DNA from: Phycisphaeraceae bacterium
GTDB taxonomy: Bacteria; Planctomycetota; Phycisphaerae; Phycisphaerales; UBA1924
Direction: 5' to 3'
Assembly (NCBI GenBank): GCA_019636675.1
Contig: JAHBXC010000002.1
Coordinates: 744,001 to 808,000 of the forward strand
DNA length: 64,000 nucleotides
This document shows positions 57,783 to 64,000 of this stretch, in pieces; position 1 is the first letter of the stretch, and every line of letters starts with the position of its first letter. Under the pieces are notes generated by a model. The model searched no databases and was not told the origin of the DNA. It saw only the letters and a list, made by a program, of their open reading frames with translations. The translations under genes and the position numbers were made by a program.

Positions 57783-59243
57783 TCAGCCGGCCATCTTGTC
57801 GATGCCCAGCGAGCGCATCTTCTTGTACAGCGTCGTCCGGTTGATGCCGAGATCCTCCGCGGTCTTCACGCGGTTCCACTCGTTCGCGCGCAGCGCCTTG
57901 AGCAGGATGCGCCGCTCGGGTTCCTGCATCGCGACCTCGAGGGGCGTGGGCTCCCAGGGCGTGTCGGGCGCGTCGACGCTCCCGAGCGACTCCACGCCCG
58001 CGCCGGCGATCAGACGCGAGGTCGAGTTGTCGAGGACGTGCGCCGGCAGCTCCTCCACGCCGATAGTGGGGCTCGTCGCGAGCACCGCGGCGCGCTCGAC
58101 GATGTTCTCGAGTTCGCGAACATTGCCCGGGAAGCGATACTGCTGCAGCGCGCGCATCGCGTCGTCGCTGAAGCCGACGATCTGCCGACCCAGCTCCGCC
58201 GCGTGCTTCTCGAGGAAGTGCTTCGCGAGCAGCGGGATGTCGCACACGCGCTCGCGCAGGGGGGGCAGGTCGATCCGCACGACGTTGATGCGGTAGTACA
58301 GGTCCTGCCGGAACGCCCCGCTCGCGACGAGGTCCTCGAGCGGCTGGTTGCTCGCGAGCACGACGCGGACATCCACCTCGATCGTCTCGTTGCTGCCGAC
58401 GGGTTCGAACTTGCGCTCCTGCAGCACGCGCAGCAGCTTCAGCTGCATGCCCGGCGACGCGGAGTTGATCTCGTCGAGGAATATCGTCCCCCCGTGGGCC
58501 GCGAGGAACTTGCCCTGCTTGTCGGCGTGCGCGCCGGTGAACGACCCCTTGGTGTGGCCGAACAGCTCTGACTCCAGGAGCGTCTCGGGGATCGAGCCGC
58601 AGGCCAGCTCGACGAAGGGGCTGTTGCGCCGCGGCGAGAGCGTGTGGATCGCGCGGGCGATGAGCGACTTGCCCGTGCCGCTCTCGCCCGACATGAGCAC
58701 GGTGGACTTCGTCGGCGCGACGGCGCGGATCAGGTCGTACATCCGCAGCATGCGATGGTCATGCCCGACGATGTTCTCGAGCCCGTACCGCTCGTCGAGC
58801 TGGGCGCGCAGGTTCACGTTCTCGGTGAGGATGGCGCGCTGGCGCAGCGAACGCTGCAGCGAGATGCGCAGCTCGTTGTCGACGACGGGCTTGGTCAGAT
58901 AGTCGGCGGCGCCCGTGCGCACCGCCTCGACCGCCGCCTCGATCGTGCCGTAGCCGGTGAGCATCACCACGACGATGTCGGGGTGCTTCTCGGCGCAGTG
59001 CTGCAGGACCTTCATCCCGCCCACGCCGGGCATCGAGACATCGGTGATGACGAGGTCGATCGGGGGGAGGGTCTCGTCGTCGAGCCGCTCGATGGCCTGC
59101 GCGCCGCCGGCGGCGATCTCGGGGGCGTACCCCTCTTCGGAGAGGAACGCGCTCAGCGATCGCGCGACGAAAGGATCGTCGTCGACGACGAGGATCTTCG
59201 CGCCTGCGCCGCCGGGCTTCGAGCTGGGCTTCTTGGTCGCCAT
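57783..59243 (-). CDS. Sigma-54-dependent response regulator, NtrC type
   Basis: 486 residues. A receiver domain (KILVVDDDPFVARSLSAFL, phosphorylation Asp at about 68 in VITDVSMPG), an AAA+ domain (MSGESGTGKSLIARAI, Walker B GTIFLDEI, and the sigma-54 loop KGSFTGAH, a common variant of GAFTGA), and a Fis-type HTH (LGINRTTLYKKMRSLGI). It activates sigma-54 promoters. The kinase gene is directly upstream on the same strand, and the sigma-54 gene rpoN is in this window. Target genes are not identifiable here. Confidence 0.95.
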   Translation of the reverse strand: MATKKPSSKPGGAGAKILVVDDDPFVARSLSAFLSEEGYAPEIAAGGAQAIERLDDETLPPIDLVITDVSMPGVGGMKVLQHCAEKHPDIVVVMLTGYGTIEAAVEAVRTGAADYLTKPVVDNELRISLQRSLRQRAILTENVNLRAQLDERYGLENIVGHDHRMLRMYDLIRAVAPTKSTVLMSGESGTGKSLIARAIHTLSPRRNSPFVELACGSIPETLLESELFGHTKGSFTGAHADKQGKFLAAHGGTIFLDEINSASPGMQLKLLRVLQERKFEPVGSNETIEVDVRVVLASNQPLEDLVASGAFRQDLYYRINVVRIDLPPLRERVCDIPLLAKHFLEKHAAELGRQIVGFSDDAMRALQQYRFPGNVRELENIVERAAVLATSPTIGVEELPAHVLDNSTSRLIAGAGVESLGSVDAPDTPWEPTPLEVAMQEPERRILLKALRANEWNRVKTAEDLGINRTTLYKKMRSLGIDKMAG

Positions 59244-59252
59244 GCGCCGCCT

Positions 59253-60080
59253 TCAGGTGGTCGGGAGAGGGGACGCAGGCACGCGCACGCGCAGGTGGGC
59301 GCCGGAGGCACGCTCGCTGTCGGAGCGTGGGGTGAGCGCGATCTTGCCGCCAAGTTCAAGGACGATGTCGCGCGCGAGGGAAAGACCCACGCCGCTGCCC
59401 CCCTCCTTGGTGGAGAAGCCGAAGTCGAAGACGCAGTCGCCGAACACCGCCGGGAAGACGCCGCCCTCGTCGAGGATGTCGACGCCGACATCCGCGAACG
59501 CGCTGTCGGAGGGGTACAGGCGCGCGTGCAGCTCGACCGTCCGGCCAGACGCGGACGCCTCGACCGCGTTGCGAAGCCCGTTGCTGACGACGGTGAAGAG
59601 CGGGCCGGCGGCGACCTCGGCCAGCGCCGGATCGGCACGCAGCGCGATGGCGACCTTGCGTTCCTCCGCGAGCGGTCGCACCGTCGCGACGGCGTGCTCG
59701 ACGGCGTCCAGCATCGTCCGGGGAGAGCCGAAGAGCGTGGACATCTGCCCGGCGCCCGGTCGCATCATCGCCTCGACGAGGTCGGACATGCGCTCCAGCG
59801 CGTGGCCGATGTGCGCGAGCTGCTCGCTCGCGCCCTCCTGGCTCGCGGCGCCGGGGTTGGCGACGATGCGGCTCCGCGCGAGGTTCAGCCAGCGCAGCGA
59901 CCCGTCGAGCAGGTTCGCCAGCTCGTGGGCGACGACGGCGTAGCGGTCCGACGCGTGGTCGGACGCGAGGATCGCGTTGCCGGCGGATGGCTGGCCCAGG
60001 GCGGCGGCGATGGCGCTGGGGCGGGCCTCGCCGCTGGCGGCCTTGGGCAGACGGGGACGGTCGCGGTCTGGGGGGTTCAT
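59253..60080 (-). CDS. Cytosolic sensor histidine kinase
   Basis: 275 residues from ATG 60080. There is no transmembrane segment and no PAS or GAF sensor. The H-box is YAVVAHELANLL (His at about 52), the N-box NGLRNAVEASASG, and the G-box region GFSTKEGGSGVGLSLARDIV. It lies 9 bases before the NtrC-type regulator and is its likely partner. The 51-residue N-terminus may form the only input region. The signal is unknown. Confidence 0.85.
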   Translation of the reverse strand: MNPPDRDRPRLPKAASGEARPSAIAAALGQPSAGNAILASDHASDRYAVVAHELANLLDGSLRWLNLARSRIVANPGAASQEGASEQLAHIGHALERMSDLVEAMMRPGAGQMSTLFGSPRTMLDAVEHAVATVRPLAEERKVAIALRADPALAEVAAGPLFTVVSNGLRNAVEASASGRTVELHARLYPSDSAFADVGVDILDEGGVFPAVFGDCVFDFGFSTKEGGSGVGLSLARDIVLELGGKIALTPRSDSERASGAHLRVRVPASPLPTT

Positions 60081-60123
60081 CGCTGGGAAGATCGGTCGCC
60101 CGGAAAGGGCTCTTTCGCGCGAT

Positions 60124-60139
60124 GTTGCGTTTTCGCAAC
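60124..60139. repeat. Inverted repeat in the kinase/ribH divergent region
   Basis: GTTGCG, TTTT, CGCAAC forms a 6-bp stem with a 4-base loop. It lies between the two divergent genes and could be an operator. A related GTTGCGAAAACGC occurs at 51336-51348. Confidence 0.45.
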
Positions 60140-60212
60140 GCCGGACTGGCCTGCGCGGCCCTGGGCAGGGGGGGCGCGTGTTCCCGGACCTGTTCGGGTT
60201 GTGGAGCCGCGC

Positions 60213-60218
60213 TACCAT
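60213..60218 (+). promoter_or_regulatory. -10 element of ribH
   Basis: TACCAT ends 7 bases before the ribH ATG (gap CCGCCCC) with no Shine-Dalgarno; another leaderless-type site. Confidence 0.45.
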
Positions 60219-60225
60219 CCGCCCC

Positions 60226-60780
60226 ATGTCACCCGGACCACTCCGTGGCAAAACCGAAGGTCGTCGCAGCGCCAAGGGCGTGCGAGTCGCGATCGTCGTG
60301 AGCCGTTACCACAGCGAGATCACCGACAAGCTCCTCGAGGGCGCGATGGGCGAGTACGTCGCGCGCGGCGGGGCGAAGGGCGACGCCGTGGTGCTCGACG
60401 CGCCGGGGTCCTTTGAGGTGCCCATCGTCGCGACCTACGCCGCCACCAGCGGCGCGTTCGACGGGATCGTCGCGCTGGGGTGCATCGTGAAGGGCGAGAC
60501 CTCGCACGACCACCACCTCGCGACCGCGGTGACGACCCAGATCCTGCGCACGAGCGCCGAGGTCGGCACGCCGATCGGGCTGGGCGTGCTGACGGTCGAC
60601 ACGATCGAGCAGGCGCAGGCCCGCGCCGGCGGCAAGCTCGGCAACAAGGGCGAGGAGGCGATGGCCGCCGTCCTCGACACGCTCGAGTCGCTCGACCAGA
60701 TCGACGCGCACGCCGACGCGCTGGCCGAAGAGATCGAGCGCCAGGCGGCCAAGATCGCGCCCAAGAAGAAGGGGCGCTGA
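60226..60780 (+). CDS. ribH: 6,7-dimethyl-8-ribityllumazine synthase
   Basis: Second-last step of riboflavin synthesis, 184 residues. VAIVVSRYHSEITDKLLEGA opens the family, DAPGSFEVP is the substrate loop, and LGCIVKGETSHDHH carries the catalytic His. A short basic start and a Lys-rich end are extra. First gene of ribH-nusB-ftsY; ribH followed by nusB is the usual bacterial order. Confidence 0.96.
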   Translation: MSPGPLRGKTEGRRSAKGVRVAIVVSRYHSEITDKLLEGAMGEYVARGGAKGDAVVLDAPGSFEVPIVATYAATSGAFDGIVALGCIVKGETSHDHHLATAVTTQILRTSAEVGTPIGLGVLTVDTIEQAQARAGGKLGNKGEEAMAAVLDTLESLDQIDAHADALAEEIERQAAKIAPKKKGR

Positions 60781-60785
60781 GCGGG

Positions 60786-61274
60786 ATGTCGAGCCCTCGC
60801 AACATCCGGAAGGCGGCGCTGCAGGCGCTCTATCAGCTCGATGTCCGGGGCGACCAGGACACCGGCGAGATCGAGGCGACGCTCGACGAGGACCTGAGCG
60901 ACAACGATCGTCGCAAGGCGATGGAGCTGGCGCACAGCGCGTTCGCCGGGCGGCGCGAGGCGGACCTTGCGGTGAAGATCCACGCGCCGACCTGGCCGGC
61001 GCACCGCCAGCCGGCGATCGATCGCGCGATCATGCGCCTCGCGCACTACGAGATGACCAGCGGGCGCGTCAACCCCAAGATCGCGGTGAACGAGGCGGTC
61101 GAGCTCGCGAAGATCTTCAGCACCGAGCGTTCGCCATCGTTCGTCAATGCGGTCCTCGACAAGATCCTGCGCAAGGTGCTGGCCGCCAAGGGCGAGCCGG
61201 CCCCCGAAACCCCCGAGATCGAGCTCCCGGCGATCCCACCGGTCGAGCCCGGCGTCGGACCGCTGGAGACCTGA
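60786..61274 (+). CDS. nusB: Transcription antitermination factor NusB
   Basis: 162 residues, all-helical RNA-binding protein of rRNA antitermination. NIRKAALQALYQLDV is the family start, RAIMRLAHYEM and NPKIAVNEAVELAKIFSTER are conserved. The Pro-rich tail (PEIELPAIPPVEPG) goes beyond the usual length. It starts 5 bases after ribH and is followed by ftsY after 3 bases. Confidence 0.95.
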   Translation: MSSPRNIRKAALQALYQLDVRGDQDTGEIEATLDEDLSDNDRRKAMELAHSAFAGRREADLAVKIHAPTWPAHRQPAIDRAIMRLAHYEMTSGRVNPKIAVNEAVELAKIFSTERSPSFVNAVLDKILRKVLAAKGEPAPETPEIELPAIPPVEPGVGPLET

Positions 61275-61277
61275 GCC

Positions 61278-62240
61278 ATGGCGCTGTTCTCCAGGGCGGT
61301 CGACCGCTTCAAGCAGGGGCTCGCCAAGACGCGCGAAGCCATCCTCGGCGCGACCGAAGCGGTCGCTGAGGCGGGCTCGTCCGCGTTCTCGTGGCTGCGC
61401 GGCCGGCGCATCGACGAGGAGACCCTCGACGAGCTGGAGGGGCGCCTCCTGCGCGCCGACATCGGCGTCGCGACGACCACCAGACTCGTCGACCAGCTGC
61501 GCGCCGACTACCGCTCCGGCAAAGTCACCAAGGGCGAGGATGTCCTCGACTACCTCAAGCGCGAACTCAAGGCGATGTGGCCCGAGCGCGACCGCTCGCT
61601 GCGGTTCGCCGATCCCGGGGCGAAGACCCCTACGGTGATCCTCATCGCCGGCGTCAACGGCGCCGGCAAGACCACCAGCATCGCTAAACTCGCCAAGCGC
61701 TTGCGCGACGAGAACCGCACCGTCCTCCTCGCCGCGGGCGACACCTTCCGCGCCGGGGCGGTGAAGCAGCTCGAGATCTGGTCGCAGCGCCTCGGCGTCG
61801 AGCTCGTCAAAGGCCAGCAGGGGGGCGACCCGGCGGCGGTCGCCTTCGACGCCTGCGACGCCGCGATGAAGCGCGCCGTCGACGTGCTCATCGTCGACAC
61901 CGCCGGGCGCCTGCACACGCAGGAACCCCTGATGCGCCAGCTCAGCAAGATCCGCGAGGTCGTCGCCAAACGCGTCCCCGGGGCGCCCCACGAGACGCTC
62001 CTCGTCCTCGACGCCACCAGCGGGCAGAACGCGATCCAGCAGGCGCGGATCTTCCACGCGGCGATCCCCCTCAGCGGGCTCATCCTCGCCAAGCTCGACG
62101 GGACCGCCAAGGGCGGCGTTGCTGTCGCGATCCGCGAGGCGATCGACATCCCCGTCAAGTTCGTGGGCGTGGGCGAGACGCTCGACGACCTCGAGCCGTT
62201 CGACCCCGAGGCCTTCGTCGAGGCGATGTTCGCGTCCTGA
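61278..62240 (+). CDS. ftsY: Signal recognition particle receptor FtsY
   Basis: SRP-receptor GTPase that delivers ribosomes to the translocon, 320 residues. A helical N domain (LDELEGRLLRADIGVATTT), then the G domain: IAGVNGAGKTTSIAKLA (G1), DTFRAGAV (G2), VDTAGRLHT (G3), LDATSGQNA and LAKLDGTAKGG (G4), and GVGETLDDL (G5). The acidic A domain of E. coli FtsY is absent, as in many other bacteria. Followed by a hairpin at 62274-62299. Confidence 0.97.
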   Translation: MALFSRAVDRFKQGLAKTREAILGATEAVAEAGSSAFSWLRGRRIDEETLDELEGRLLRADIGVATTTRLVDQLRADYRSGKVTKGEDVLDYLKRELKAMWPERDRSLRFADPGAKTPTVILIAGVNGAGKTTSIAKLAKRLRDENRTVLLAAGDTFRAGAVKQLEIWSQRLGVELVKGQQGGDPAAVAFDACDAAMKRAVDVLIVDTAGRLHTQEPLMRQLSKIREVVAKRVPGAPHETLLVLDATSGQNAIQQARIFHAAIPLSGLILAKLDGTAKGGVAVAIREAIDIPVKFVGVGETLDDLEPFDPEAFVEAMFAS

Positions 62241-62273
62241 GACGCGAAGGGACGCGTTCGGAGGCGAACGACA

Positions 62274-62299
62274 ACGCCCCGCCGTGGGCGGCGGGGCGT
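62274..62299. terminator. Hairpin between ftsY and tRNA-Arg, possibly bidirectional
   Basis: ACGCCCCGCCG and CGGCGGGGCGT form an 11-bp stem with loop TGGG. It sits between converging transcripts of ftsY (+) and tRNA-Arg (-). The flanks lack a long T tract on both strands, so strength is uncertain. Confidence 0.55.
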
Positions 62300-62308
62300 C
62301 GGGGGAAG

Positions 62309-62382
62309 TACACCTGGGTGGGCTCGAACCACCAACCTTCGGCTCCGGAGGCCGACGCTCTATCCAATTGAGCTACAGGTGC
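62309..62382 (-). tRNA. tRNA-Arg(CCG)
   Basis: 74 bases. Acceptor GCACCTG pairs with CAGGTGT, so the first pair is G-U, which is unusual. D arm GCTC/GAGC, anticodon stem TCGGC/GCCGA with loop CTCCGGA (anticodon CCG, codon CGG), T arm GGTGG TTCGAGC CCACC. No CCA encoded. Confidence 0.94.
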
Positions 62383-62486
62383 GGCTTGACGGCGGGCTTT
62401 TCCCCGCTTGTGTTCACGGCGGATGGTACGGCGGGCGCCACGCACCGGCAACGCCCCTCGTTCTCGCACAGGTCTGGAGTCGCGCA

Positions 62487-63785
62487 GTGACGATCGATCC
62501 TCCCTCGCTCGGGGAAATCACGGCCTCGGAAGCAACCGCCGCCCGCCTCCACGAGCCCGTCGCGTCGCGCCCCACGCCGGTCTGGGCGGCGCTGCTCTTC
62601 ACCTTCGTCGCGAACCTGACGGCGGCGGTGGTCGCGATCGGCGCGTTCTTCGTCGCCGAGTCGGCCTTCGGCTTCGACAGCCGCCAGAACCTGCTGCTCG
62701 GGCTGGTGATGGGCGTGACCTACATCGTCGGCGCGCTGGGCGTGGGGCCCGCGCTGCGCGCGCTGGCGGCGAGGATCGAGTCCGTCTCTGCAAGGGGCGT
62801 GCTGGTCGGGATCCTGCTGGTCATGGGCGCGTGCGCCGCGTCGATGTACCTGGCCCACCCGCGCGTCCTGGGCGCCGACGCGTCGTGGGTCATCTGGCCC
62901 GCGATCGGCGTCTACTCCGTCGCGATGGGGGGGCTGTGGCCCATCGTCGAGAGTTATGTCACCGGCGGGCGGCGCGGCGCCGAGCTGCGCAAGGTCGTCG
63001 GGTGGTTCAATGTCGTGTGGTCCAGCGGCGTGGTCATCACGAGCTGGGCGATGGCGCCCCTCCTGAAGACGCAGGAGCTGGCGCTGCTGCTCATGCTCAT
63101 CACGGGCGTCGCCCACCTCGCGACTTGCGCCATGCTGGCGTGGTTCTCGCCCTATCCGGCGAGGGAGTCGCACGAATCACGCGACCACCCGCCGGTCTAC
63201 GAGCGACTGCTCACCGTCTTCCGCCTGCTCCTGCCCACGAGTTATGTGCTGATGTACACGCTGCTGCCCCTGCTGCCCAGCACGCTCGAGCGCATGGAGA
63301 TCCCGCGCGATCGCAAGACGCTCGTCCTGTCGGCGTTCATGGTCACACGCGTGATCACTTTCTTCTGGCTCGGACGATGGTCGGGCTGGCACGGGCGCTG
63401 GAGCATGCCGATCTGGACGACGCTGGTCATGCTCGTGGGCTTCGCCGTCACCCTGCTCGCGCCGGGCGTCGTCTGGGCGGTCGTCGGGCTCGCGCTCTTC
63501 GGGCTGGGGCTCGGGGGGATCTACACCGGGGCGCTCTACTACGTGATGGAGGTCGGCGCCAGCGAGGTCGAGGCCGGCGGGACCCACGAGGCACTCATCG
63601 GAGGCGGCTACACCCTCGGCCCGATCCTCGGGCTGCTGGGCATCTGGTGGGCGGGCTTCCGCGACAACCCGGCCGTCACCGAAGAACGGGCCACGGTCGG
63701 CCTGGCGCTCATCGTCGCGCTCGCCGGGGCGGCGGTCGCGATGCTCGCCGGCGCGCGGGGCCTCCGCCGCACGCCCGGACGCTGA
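62487..63785 (+). CDS. Major facilitator superfamily transporter
   Basis: 432 residues, twelve transmembrane helices in two halves joined by a polar loop (SPYPARESHESRDHPPVYE). The first half contains GLVMGVTYIVGALGVGPAL and GLWPIVESYVTGG; the second half GLALFGLGLGGIYTGALYY. GTG 62487 is chosen because GGAG (62476-62479) lies 7 bases before it; upstream frames run through tRNA-Arg. The substrate is unknown. Confidence 0.85.
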   Translation: MTIDPPSLGEITASEATAARLHEPVASRPTPVWAALLFTFVANLTAAVVAIGAFFVAESAFGFDSRQNLLLGLVMGVTYIVGALGVGPALRALAARIESVSARGVLVGILLVMGACAASMYLAHPRVLGADASWVIWPAIGVYSVAMGGLWPIVESYVTGGRRGAELRKVVGWFNVVWSSGVVITSWAMAPLLKTQELALLLMLITGVAHLATCAMLAWFSPYPARESHESRDHPPVYERLLTVFRLLLPTSYVLMYTLLPLLPSTLERMEIPRDRKTLVLSAFMVTRVITFFWLGRWSGWHGRWSMPIWTTLVMLVGFAVTLLAPGVVWAVVGLALFGLGLGGIYTGALYYVMEVGASEVEAGGTHEALIGGGYTLGPILGLLGIWWAGFRDNPAVTEERATVGLALIVALAGAAVAMLAGARGLRRTPGR

Positions 63786-63804
63786 TCAGCCCGCTGCAAA
63801 AACA

Positions 63805-63982
63805 AACAACCCCAGACCTGCATCTCTGCAAGCCTGGGGCGTTGAGTAAGAGGGAAGCCATGATTGAGGTCGGGAGCGTGGCGCGCCAGAAAGGGGGCGC
63901 TGCGACGCGGTCGTAGCCCGAACGAAGTCCTTGTTGCACGCTGGGTCGCGGCGAGCCCTCAGCCGCGAACGCGTTTCCATCC
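63805..63982 (-). ncRNA. Candidate structured RNA or 3' untranslated segment
   Basis: On the minus strand a TATATT box (63994-63989) is followed by a GC-rich stretch with several hairpins: TCGCGGC/GCCGCGA, GCGCC/GGCGC and a terminator CCCCAG..CTGGGG followed by TTGTTTGTTTTT at 63805-63835. No convincing protein frame fits. A promoter-plus-terminator unit of about 175 bases suggests a small RNA, but it could instead be the end of a transcript that enters from beyond 64000. No known RNA family is recognised. Confidence 0.35.
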
Positions 63983-64000
63983 CAGCGTAATATACCTGCC

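Noticed and set aside
63786..63980. A 64-codon minus-strand frame at the right edge
   Set aside because: It reads through the terminator hairpin and lacks any ribosome site or domain; the region is better explained as structured RNA or an untranslated end.

Overview
The window is one contiguous stretch of a very GC-rich bacterial chromosome (by eye about 70% G+C). It carries housekeeping genes, a surface-glycan block and an ion-transport block, with no rRNA, transposase, integrase or CRISPR array. Several things together suggest a planctomycete of the Phycisphaerae type: a PEP-CTERM-like surface protein, a dockerin-tailed secreted protein, a lysine-rich HU, a DUF3738 (soil-family) protein, a SpoIIE phosphatase between thrS and infC, and a split division/cell-wall cluster. 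This placement is an inference; no marker rRNA is present. Layout. 1-4.7 kb: a gene start running off the left edge, then dnaX-ebfC-recR with overlapping ends and rpoN (sigma-54). 4.7-10.1 kb: a double-length ABC-2 permease, RNase Y, and a thioredoxin-DUF3738 fusion. 10.2-21.5 kb: an envelope-glycan block (GT2, GT39-like, ELM1-like, two GT4, an AsmA-like protein, a PQQ sugar dehydrogenase, a methyltransferase, a YrbL-like kinase, a polysaccharide deacetylase, tRNA-Ser(CGA), an FkbM methyltransferase). 21.6-25.1 kb: a minus-strand operon of PTS EIIA, a PII-like protein and two antiporter-like membrane proteins. 25.2-26.0 kb: three tandem small paralogous membrane proteins. 26.6-34.7 kb: queA, then murE-murF-mraY, a MATE exporter and an acetyltransferase. 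34.7-40.3 kb (minus): a phosphoesterase, infC, a SpoIIE phosphatase and thrS. 40.5-45.1 kb: nrdR, a lipoprotein, a coiled-coil zinc-ribbon protein, cdsA, uppS and HU. 45.6-51.9 kb: secreted and unknown proteins, tRNA-Ser(GCT) and a MITE-like repeat. 52.2-57.8 kb: rpoZ, coaC, a zinc-ribbon protein, then rsmH-LysM protein-ftsL-like-ftsI. 57.8-64 kb: an NtrC-type regulator and histidine kinase, ribH-nusB-ftsY, tRNA-Arg(CCG), an MFS carrier and a structured, terminator-ended segment at the right edge. Working together: murE/murF/mraY, uppS, cdsA, rsmH, ftsL-like and ftsI support a DAP-type peptidoglycan and septal synthesis. rpoN and the NtrC-like regulator are partners in sigma-54 transcription. 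The EIIA/PII-like/antiporter operon looks like a regulated cation:proton exchanger. The strongest unusual signals are an A7 slippery site in dnaX, an AUC start for infC, recurrent leaderless promoters, heptanucleotide tandem repeats just after gene ends, the antiporter operon with a degenerate partner, and the triplicated small membrane proteins.
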